In this document: positions 6,246 through 12,025 of the stretch, piece by piece
How positions within the stretch are numbered: position 1 is the stretch's first letter
How the letters are laid out: each line of letters starts with the position of its first letter
From: Candidatus Staskawiczbacteria bacterium
GTDB lineage: Bacteria > Patescibacteriota > Minisyncoccia > Minisyncoccales > Staskawiczbacteraceae
DNA: 12,439 nt
Direction: 5' to 3'
Assembly: GCA_026395275.1 (NCBI GenBank)
Contig: JAPLZA010000088.1
Span: forward strand, 1-12,439
Program-made: the position numbers and the translations under genes
The notes under the pieces: model-generated
What the model was told of the DNA's origin: nothing
The model's database searches: none
Seen by the model: only the letters and a program-made list of their open reading frames with translations

Positions 6246-6837
6246 AGACGACGAGCAAATTTTAGTAATAAAATCTGATATTATTTTTGCAAAAGGAAAA
6301 TGGCAAGGATTAAAGAAAGATAATTTAGATTATTATATTGATTTGATAAAAGAAAATCATGAGTTCCAGAAAAGGGGAGCAATGGAAATAAACCCGGCTT
6401 TTCAGCAAATAGTCGCCTATATCCTTTTCAGTTTTGGGACCAAATTTTTTGCCTATAAATATATAAAAAACGCCTACGAAAAAAGATTAGTTAATGATAA
6501 TTATCAGCTAGGCGTTGGCGGACACATAAATCCTACTGATGCAGATAATGGGGATATTTTAGAAGCAGGAACAATGAGAGAATGGAATGAAGAGGTCGAT
6601 TTCAAGGGAAATTTTGTTAGTAAAAAATTAGTTGGAATAATCAAGGACGAATCGCACGATGTAGAAAAAGTTCATGTGGGATTGGTTTATCATTTTGTTG
6701 GAGATAGCGCAGATATAAAAATAAAAGAGACCGACAAAATGGAAGGAAAATTATTTGAATTAAAAGACATTGCTGAAAATATTAGCCACAGCCCTTGGAT
6801 GCAGATAGTTTATAAAGAATATTTGTCTAAAATATGA
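6232..6837 (+). CDS. Nudix-family hydrolase in the thymidylate operon
   Basis: Likely a Mg-dependent pyrophosphohydrolase of a nucleoside diphosphate-linked substrate. The 201 residues contain a recognisable Nudix box: GGHINP (96-101), then REWNEEVDF (116-124), matching the REUxEExGU core with metal-binding glutamates E117, E120 and E121. The glycine-to-REU spacing is longer than in the classical motif (extra residues around 102-107), and the usual first glutamate position is D108, so the box is somewhat divergent. An N-terminal region of about 50 residues precedes the fold. The start overlaps the dCMP deaminase by 14 bases, and the stop TGA overlaps the tmk start (ATGA), implying translational coupling. 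By context it may act on dUTP, dCTP or a damaged nucleotide, but the substrate cannot be assigned. Confidence 0.8.
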   Translation: MPTNKDDEQILVIKSDIIFAKGKWQGLKKDNLDYYIDLIKENHEFQKRGAMEINPAFQQIVAYILFSFGTKFFAYKYIKNAYEKRLVNDNYQLGVGGHINPTDADNGDILEAGTMREWNEEVDFKGNFVSKKLVGIIKDESHDVEKVHVGLVYHFVGDSADIKIKETDKMEGKLFELKDIAENISHSPWMQIVYKEYLSKI

Positions 6838-7445
6838 TAAAAAGCGAGTACAAAGGAAAATTTATTGTGGTTGAGGGGTTAGATGGTTCAGGCAAGTCCG
6901 CGCAGGTTGATTTGCTTGTAGAATATTTAAAGCAACAAGGAAAAGAGGTAATTGTTACCAGAGAGCCCACAATGGAGTCGGAAGCCGGTAGAAAAATAAA
7001 ACAAGCGTTAAGAAAGGAAATTATTATAGAGCCATTAGAGTTGCAAACGCTTTATGTGCAAGACAGGAAAGAACATTTGGAAAATAAAGTTATTCCGGCG
7101 CTAAAACAGGGTAAATTTGTGGTTTCTTCAAGGTATGCTCCCTCAACGTTTGCTTATGGGCATTCTGATGGGTTGGATGTTAATTTATTAGTGAAAATGA
7201 ATAATAGCTTTTTATTGCCCGACTTAACTATTATAATAGATGTAAACCCAGAATCGTGTGTTAAAAGAATTGAGGGCAGAGGAGAAGAAAAGGAATTGTT
7301 TGAGCAGAAAGAAAAATTAACCAAAGTAAATGAAATTTATAAAAAACTTTCAGAAATTATGGGAAACGTTGTATATGTCAACGGCGAAAAAACAATCCCG
7401 GAAGTTTTTGAGAATGTAAAAAAAGAAATAAATAAATTATTTTAA
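6834..7445 (+). CDS. tmk: Thymidylate kinase
   Basis: Phosphorylates dTMP to dTDP with ATP. The 203 residues, usual length, show the P-loop EGLDGSGKS (14-22), the substrate-binding TREP (42-45), and the region SSRYAPSTFAYGH (98-110) equivalent to the DRY/DRH motif. The LID segment RIEGRGEEKELFE (145-157) carries arginines. The aspartate of the DRY motif is replaced by serine (S99-R100-Y101); the arginine that contacts the substrate is kept. The ATG overlaps the Nudix stop by 4 bases (ATGA) and the TAA overlaps the thyA start by one base (TAATG), indicating tight coupling. A related deoxynucleoside monophosphate kinase is possible, but the neighbours favour dTMP. Confidence 0.93.
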   Translation: MIKSEYKGKFIVVEGLDGSGKSAQVDLLVEYLKQQGKEVIVTREPTMESEAGRKIKQALRKEIIIEPLELQTLYVQDRKEHLENKVIPALKQGKFVVSSRYAPSTFAYGHSDGLDVNLLVKMNNSFLLPDLTIIIDVNPESCVKRIEGRGEEKELFEQKEKLTKVNEIYKKLSEIMGNVVYVNGEKTIPEVFENVKKEINKLF

Positions 7446-8269
7446 TGAAACAATATTTAGATTTATTAAAAAAGATAATGGATGAGGGCACTGACAGGCC
7501 AGACAGAACCGGAGTTGGTTCACGCGCGATTTTTGGACAAACCATGAGGTTTAAAATGTCAGATGGGTTTCCGGCTGTAACAACAAAAAAGTTGGCCTTT
7601 GAAGTGGTCAAAGCTGAATTGCTTTGGTTTTTATCAGGAAGTTCAGATAATAAAGAATTACAAAAACTCGGTTGCCACATTTGGGATGGAAACGCTAATG
7701 CTGATTATTGGAAGTCAAAAGCTAAATTTGAAGGGGATTTAGGCAGAGTCTATGGAGTCCAGTGGAGAAGTTGGAAGTCGCCATACACAGATGTGCCAAT
7801 AGACCAACTAACAAACGTAATAAACCAGCTAAAGAAAAATCCAAATGATAGGAGAATGATTATTTCTGCATGGAACCCGGCCGAGCTAGATATGATGGCC
7901 TTGCCTCCGTGTCATTTATTGTTTCATTTTTTCTGCGTCGATAAAAAATTGTCTTTATTAATGTATCAAAGAAGTTGCGACACATTTTTGGGAGTTCCGT
8001 TTAACATTGCTTCTTATTCTTTGCTTTTACATATGGTGGCTCAAGTAACGGGTTTAGAGGCTCACGAATTTGTGCACGTTTTGGGCGACACGCATATTTA
8101 TTTAAATCATTTTGAACAAGTTAAGGAACAGTTGAAAAGAGAGCCTTATCCTTTGCCAAAATTGTGGCTGAATCCAGAAATAAAAAATGTTTTAGATTTT
8201 AAAATGGAAGATATAAAATTAATAGATTACAAATATCACCCTACAATTAAGGCCCCAATGGCAGTATAA
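7445..8269 (+). CDS. thyA: Thymidylate synthase (ThyA type)
   Basis: Methylates dUMP to dTMP using 5,10-methylene-tetrahydrofolate, which is oxidised to dihydrofolate. The 274 residues contain the phosphate-binding DRTGVGS (20-26), the catalytic cysteine C156 in LPPCH, the dUMP-binding block QRSCDTFLGVPFNIASY (175-191), GDTHIYLNH (214-222) and the conserved C-terminal PMAV that closes over the active site. It is slightly longer than the 264-residue E. coli enzyme. Because ThyA produces dihydrofolate, a reductase is needed, and folA is in the same operon. It overlaps tmk by one base and is 2 bases from the zinc-ribbon gene. No Shine-Dalgarno site is visible, so translation may depend on coupling to tmk. 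Confidence 0.97.
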   Translation: MKQYLDLLKKIMDEGTDRPDRTGVGSRAIFGQTMRFKMSDGFPAVTTKKLAFEVVKAELLWFLSGSSDNKELQKLGCHIWDGNANADYWKSKAKFEGDLGRVYGVQWRSWKSPYTDVPIDQLTNVINQLKKNPNDRRMIISAWNPAELDMMALPPCHLLFHFFCVDKKLSLLMYQRSCDTFLGVPFNIASYSLLLHMVAQVTGLEAHEFVHVLGDTHIYLNHFEQVKEQLKREPYPLPKLWLNPEIKNVLDFKMEDIKLIDYKYHPTIKAPMAV

Positions 8270-8271
8270 TT

Positions 8272-9963
8272 ATGGAGTCACAAACTAAAACATGTCAAAA
8301 TTGCAGAAAAGACTTTATCATAGAGCCAGATGATTTTAAGTTCTATGGGACAATACACGTATCGGCTCCTACGTGGTGCCCAGAATGTCGCTTAAAAAGG
8401 AGATTAAATTGGCAGGGTTACAGAATACTTTATAAGAGAAATTGTGACTTTACTAAAGAATCTATATTGTCCACCCATCATCCTGATTCTGGGCACGTTG
8501 TGTATAAACAAGATATATGGTGGTCAGATAAATGGGATCCCAAAAGCTATGGTCGAGATTATGACTTCTCGAAATCATTTTTTGAACAATTTCATGAACT
8601 CATTAAGTCTGTTCCTCTGCCATCTCTATATACTGTCCATACTGCTATGGTGGATAGTGATTATTGCAACGCAGCCTCTTACCTCAAAAACTGTTATCTT
8701 TGTTTTAGAATCACTGGAGGAGAAGATTCTGCTTATTTGAATACAATTGTCGACGGCAAAAATTCCTTTGATTGTTTTTTCTTAAACCATTCAGAGCGTT
8801 GTTATGCCTCGGTTAGAGTCAATAAGAGTTATAATGTTTTCTATTCTGAGAATTGCGAAGAATGCCAGGACGTTTGGTTTTCAAAGGATTTATCGGGATG
8901 TTCTAATTGTACTGGTTGTATTAATATTAGAAATAAACAGTATTGCGTTTTTAATAAGCAATACTCTAAAGAAGATTATAAAAATTTATTTGCAAAATTA
9001 GACTTCGGGACATTAAAAGCCGTTGAAGATTTCAAAGAAAAAACTGAAAAGTTTATGCTTAAGCAACCGAGAAAGGCGCTGTCTGGAAGAAAAAATTTTA
9101 ATGTTTCTGGAGAATATATTTCTAACTCTAAAAATGTTTTAGATTCTTATTTATTCAATAACGGAGAAGATTTAAGATTCTGTCAATTTCTTAAAGACGG
9201 TCCTGCGGCAAAATCATATGACTGGTCATTTTTTGGAGACAAAGGAGAGTGGATTTATGAATGTTGTTGGACTGGTCTTGGCGCTAATAATAATAAATTT
9301 GGTTCATGGAATTATAGCTCTCATGATATTGAGTATTGTTTTGGTTGTCATAATTCTGGAAATCTATTTGGCTGCGTTGGCGTAAGAAAGGGCGATTATT
9401 GTATTTTGAATAAACAATATAGCAAGTCGGACTATATGGATCTCGTTGGACGCATTAAAAAACAAATGAGTGAAATGCCATACGTTGATTCTTTGGGTAG
9501 AAATTATTTTTATGGTGAGATGTTACCGCCAGAAATGTCTCCTTGGACATACAATGAATCATCTGCCTATGAGTGGTTTCCTATAGGGAAAAAACAAGCA
9601 ATTAAAGAAGGTTATTTATGGCGTGATTCAGATATTAGAGAATATATTGATGCAACAATAAAAGTTCCAAATCACATCAAAGATGTTAAAAATGAAATTA
9701 TCAAGGAAATTTTAAAGTGTGAATCATGTGGTAAAAATTATAAAATTATTAAGATGGAATTAGATTTTTATCGTAAGATGAATATTCCTATACCCAAAGA
9801 ATGTCCACTTTGTCGAGATTACGCTCGTATAGCTCAATTAAATCCAATGAAAATTTATAACCGTAAATGCGATAAGTGTAGCAAAGATATTCAAACCTCT
9901 TATGCCCCAGATAGACCAGAAATAATTTATTGCGAGCAGTGTTATCAACAAGAATTAGTATAA
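8272..9963 (+). CDS. Cysteine-rich zinc-ribbon protein of unknown function between thyA and folA
   Basis: No function can be assigned. I recall similar long CxxC-rich proteins, with an SKDLSGCSNCTGC-like core, as uncharacterised proteins of Patescibacteria. The 563 residues have a clear architecture. An N-terminal zinc module has CQNC (8-11) and CPEC (36-39). The central region (about 115-390) is built of short Cys/Asn/Ser-rich strands that look like a repetitive beta solenoid, with the signature repeated as YCVFNKQYSKEDY (224-236) and YCILNKQYSKSDY (376-388). A C-terminal zinc module has CESC (483-486), CPLC (511-514), CDKC (533-536) and CEQC (554-557). N- and C-terminal modules share the layout CxxC, FY, CPxCR, YxRxCD, so one is a duplicate of the other. 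There is no signal peptide or membrane span. Location 2 bases after thyA and 6 before folA implies cotranscription. Possible roles are a zinc-dependent scaffold, a nucleic-acid binder or an enzyme; none is shown. Confidence 0.85.
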   Translation: MESQTKTCQNCRKDFIIEPDDFKFYGTIHVSAPTWCPECRLKRRLNWQGYRILYKRNCDFTKESILSTHHPDSGHVVYKQDIWWSDKWDPKSYGRDYDFSKSFFEQFHELIKSVPLPSLYTVHTAMVDSDYCNAASYLKNCYLCFRITGGEDSAYLNTIVDGKNSFDCFFLNHSERCYASVRVNKSYNVFYSENCEECQDVWFSKDLSGCSNCTGCINIRNKQYCVFNKQYSKEDYKNLFAKLDFGTLKAVEDFKEKTEKFMLKQPRKALSGRKNFNVSGEYISNSKNVLDSYLFNNGEDLRFCQFLKDGPAAKSYDWSFFGDKGEWIYECCWTGLGANNNKFGSWNYSSHDIEYCFGCHNSGNLFGCVGVRKGDYCILNKQYSKSDYMDLVGRIKKQMSEMPYVDSLGRNYFYGEMLPPEMSPWTYNESSAYEWFPIGKKQAIKEGYLWRDSDIREYIDATIKVPNHIKDVKNEIIKEILKCESCGKNYKIIKMELDFYRKMNIPIPKECPLCRDYARIAQLNPMKIYNRKCDKCSKDIQTSYAPDRPEIIYCEQCYQQELV

Positions 9964-9969
9964 AAAATT

Positions 9970-10458
9970 ATGATATCAATGATTGCCGCTGTGGCAGAAA
10001 ACAGAGTTATAGGGAACAAAAATACAATTCCATGGCATATGCCAGCTGATTTTAAATATTTTAAAGAAACAACTTTGGGTAAAACAATTGTAATGGGTTT
10101 AAATACTTTTAACTCAATTGGCGGCAAACCATTGCCTGGCAGAAAACATATTATTCTAAATAACGACCCAAAATTTGTTGCGCCACAAGATTGCCAAGTT
10201 GCCCATTCAATTGAAGAAGTTGTTGAAATGGTAAAAGACCTGCCGGAAGCAATGATTTGTGGAGGAGCATCAGTATACAAACAATTTTTACCATTAGCCA
10301 AAAAATTATATATTACAGAAGTCCACGCAAAGCCAGAGGGAGACACATATTTTCCAGAAATTAATCCTGCAGAATGGAAAGAAGTAAAAAGGACTGATTT
10401 CAAAGCCGATGAAAAAAATAAATACGATTATTCGTTTATAATATTAGAAAGAAAATAA
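9970..10458 (+). CDS. folA: Dihydrofolate reductase
   Basis: Reduces dihydrofolate, the by-product of ThyA, to tetrahydrofolate. The 162 residues match E. coli DHFR in length and almost in numbering: IAAVAENRVIG (5-15), PWHMPAD (21-27) with W22 and catalytic D27, the folate-carboxylate arginine in PLPGRK (54-59), and ICGGASVY (96-103). The usual MGRxT motif is MGLNTF (42-47): the Arg/His positions that bind the NADPH 2'-phosphate in E. coli are Leu and Asn, the serine pair near 63-64 aligns with asparagines (N64-N65), and the position matching R98 appears to be Ser, so cofactor preference may differ. It is 6 bases after the zinc-ribbon gene and one base before gatB. No Shine-Dalgarno site is visible. 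Confidence 0.95.
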   Translation: MISMIAAVAENRVIGNKNTIPWHMPADFKYFKETTLGKTIVMGLNTFNSIGGKPLPGRKHIILNNDPKFVAPQDCQVAHSIEEVVEMVKDLPEAMICGGASVYKQFLPLAKKLYITEVHAKPEGDTYFPEINPAEWKEVKRTDFKADEKNKYDYSFIILERK

Positions 10459-10459
10459 T

Positions 10460-11281
10460 ATGGCATATAAACCTACAATTGGATTGGAAATACACGCGGA
10501 GTTAAAAACAAACTCAAAGATGTTTTGCTCTTGCAAAAATGATGCTGATGAAGAAAGGCCAAATTTTAATATTTGCCCTGTTTGCACGGCTCAACCGGGA
10601 ACTTTGCCGGTAGCCAATGAAGAGGCAATTAAAAAGGTTATAAAAACCGGATTAGCTTTAAATTGTAAAATTGCCGAGGATTCAAAATTTGATAGGAAAA
10701 ATTATTTTTATCCGGACTTACCAAAAGGTTACCAGATTTCTCAGTATGACCAGCCTTTATGTTTGGGCGGGCATTTGGACATAAAGGGGCACAAAATAAG
10801 AATAACCAGGATACACCTAGAAGAGGACACGGGCAGTTTAATGCACCCGGAAGGCGCTGATTACTCGCTAGTTAACCTAAACAGAGCTGGAGTGCCCCTA
10901 ATGGAGCTTGTAACAGAGCCAGACATAACATCGGGCAAAGAGGCCAGGGAGTTTGCGCAGGAGCTTCAGACAATTTTAAAGTATTTAGGAGTTTCTGATG
11001 CCGATATGGAAAAGGGCCAAATGCGCGTTGAGGTGAATATAAGCATAAGCAAAGGGAAAAAACTGGGTACCAAAGTTGAGATTAAAAATTTGAATTCTTT
11101 TAAGGTCGTTGAAAAAGCGGTTGATTTTGAAATAGAAAGGCAACAAGAAGTTTTGGATTCTGGAGTTGGCACGATAAAAAAGAAATTACGTTTTCTCAAA
11201 GAGAGAAAGAGTCTGCGCACGACTACAGGTATTTTCCTGAGCCCGATTTATTGCCAATGCATTTTAGTGAAGATTATATAG
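10460..11281 (+). CDS. gatB: Aspartyl/glutamyl-tRNA amidotransferase subunit B, N-terminal part (frameshifted gatB)
   Basis: GatB recognises misacylated Glu-tRNA-Gln or Asp-tRNA-Asn and activates it for amidation with GatA/GatC. This frame encodes the cradle domain: IGLEIHAEL (7-15), the zinc site C23/C25 with C39/C42, FYPDLPKGYQISQYD (83-97), the metal-binding HLEED (119-123) and NRAGVPLMELVTEPD (141-155). After about residue 240 the sequence (KLRFLKERKSLRTT...) is no longer GatB-like, while the next frame reads ITFSQREKESAHDYRYFPEP, so the true protein continues in the other frame. The break is at or near an A6 run at 11176-11181. About seven residues usual in this loop also seem to be missing. 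The tail to 11281 is therefore probably not real. The gene is last in the thymidylate operon, 1 base after folA; gatA and gatC are not in the window. Confidence 0.88.
   Translation: MAYKPTIGLEIHAELKTNSKMFCSCKNDADEERPNFNICPVCTAQPGTLPVANEEAIKKVIKTGLALNCKIAEDSKFDRKNYFYPDLPKGYQISQYDQPLCLGGHLDIKGHKIRITRIHLEEDTGSLMHPEGADYSLVNLNRAGVPLMELVTEPDITSGKEAREFAQELQTILKYLGVSDADMEKGQMRVEVNISISKGKKLGTKVEIKNLNSFKVVEKAVDFEIERQQEVLDSGVGTIKKKLRFLKERKSLRTTTGIFLSPIYCQCILVKII
11176..11181 (+). other. Frameshift site in gatB (A6 run)
   Basis: Six A residues after ACGAT. One extra A here would join the upstream frame (…GTIKK) to the downstream frame (EITFSQREKE…). The downstream frame is free of stops from 11131 to 11925, so the shift must lie in 11131-11281; protein similarity places it here. 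Sequencing or assembly error, a real small deletion, and slippage on the A run are all possible. Confidence 0.75.
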
Positions 11282-11925
11282 ACGCAGTGAAAGCAACAAT
11301 GCCGGAGTTGCCCGAACAGAAAAGGGAAAGGTTTAAAAAAGAGTTTGGCTTGGACGACGCTTCAATTGAGTTTTTTGTTACAAATAAAGATTTAAGTGAA
11401 TATTTTGAGAAAGTTGTTTCTGAGTTTGAAGAATGGACCCCTGAAGAAGAAAAAGGTAAAGCTCATAAAAAAGCTTCAAAACTAGTTGCCAACTATCTTA
11501 TTTCAGACGTGCAGGGTTTGTTGGCAGGAATAAGAAATATTGATACAGAATTTTCCCGCCACAGCGGGATCCCGCCAGTGGCGGGAAAGATTACGCCAGA
11601 GAATTTTGCAGAGTTTGTAAAAATGATTTATAAAGGCGAAATCTCAAGCAAAATTGCAAAAACGGTTTTGTTAGAAATGTTCAACACCGGTGTTGACCCC
11701 TGCGTTTTCGTGAAAGATAATAATTTGGGTCAAATGTCAGACGACTCAGAATTAGAGAAAATTATTAAAGGAGTTATAGCAAAAAATCCTAAAGCAGTTG
11801 AGGATTATAAGAAGGGGAAATTAGCCTCACTCCAATTTTTAGCAGGACAGGTGATGGCAGTAACCAGGGGAACAGCCAATCCGGAAAAAGTTAAAGAGCT
11901 GTTAATAGAGTTGCCCGGAAAATAA
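11251..11925 (+). CDS. gatB: GatB, C-terminal part (frameshifted gatB)
   Basis: Continuation of GatB in the next reading frame. GatB-like sequence begins before the first ATG, at about 11182, with QREKESAHDYRYFPEPD, so 11251 is only the first methionine and not a biological start. The fragment holds the end of the cradle domain, the helical domain and the C-terminal tail domain that binds the tRNA elbow (YqeY-like), with KITPENFAEFVKMI, GEISSKIAKTVLLEM, VEDYKKGKLASLQFLAGQVM and the usual end TRGTANPEKVKELL. Compared with known GatB proteins, about 12 extra residues (SRHSGIPPVAGK) precede ITPEN, encoded by the palindrome at 11552-11588. Joined across the shift, the protein would be about 485 residues, near family length. 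Conservation of both halves suggests the gene is working or only recently broken. Confidence 0.86.
   Translation: MPMHFSEDYIDAVKATMPELPEQKRERFKKEFGLDDASIEFFVTNKDLSEYFEKVVSEFEEWTPEEEKGKAHKKASKLVANYLISDVQGLLAGIRNIDTEFSRHSGIPPVAGKITPENFAEFVKMIYKGEISSKIAKTVLLEMFNTGVDPCVFVKDNNLGQMSDDSELEKIIKGVIAKNPKAVEDYKKGKLASLQFLAGQVMAVTRGTANPEKVKELLIELPGK
11552..11588. repeat. Palindromic GC-rich element translated in frame inside gatB
   Basis: Perfect 11-bp arms TTTCCCGCCAC (11552-11562) and GTGGCGGGAAA (11578-11588) enclose a 12-bp palindrome GCGGGATCCCGC (11564-11575). It encodes roughly FSRHSGIPPVAGK, which is absent from typical GatB at this point (just before the ITPEN helix), so it reads as an in-frame insertion in a surface linker. 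Confidence 0.8.
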
Positions 11926-11934
11926 GTTTCTGCT

Positions 11935-12007
11935 ACCTCTCGCTCGCCAGCGCTCGCTCGTTCAGTTTCGGCGATTTTTCCGCTGCGAGGAACCATGCAA
12001 AATCGCC
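11935..12007. repeat. GC-rich repeats and hairpin between convergent gatB and miaA
   Basis: CGCTCGC occurs twice (11941-11947, 11951-11957), followed by a 9-bp inverted repeat GGCGATTTT (11970-11978) / AAAATCGCC (11999-12007) with a 20-base loop. It may end transcription from both sides, but neither strand has a clear T tract, so it is not called a terminator. It may be another dispersed repeat of this genome. Confidence 0.45.
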
Positions 12008-12025
12008 TGCAATGCACGCTAGAAA

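Noticed and set aside
6232..6837. Recoding of TGA (glycine code of some Patescibacteria)
   Set aside because: The Nudix gene ends in TGA in the ATGA overlap with tmk, and the other genes end at TAA or TAG without in-frame TGA.
8444..9001. Two plus-strand frames inside the zinc-ribbon gene
   Set aside because: Overlap a gene with clear repeated zinc motifs; no independent start signals.
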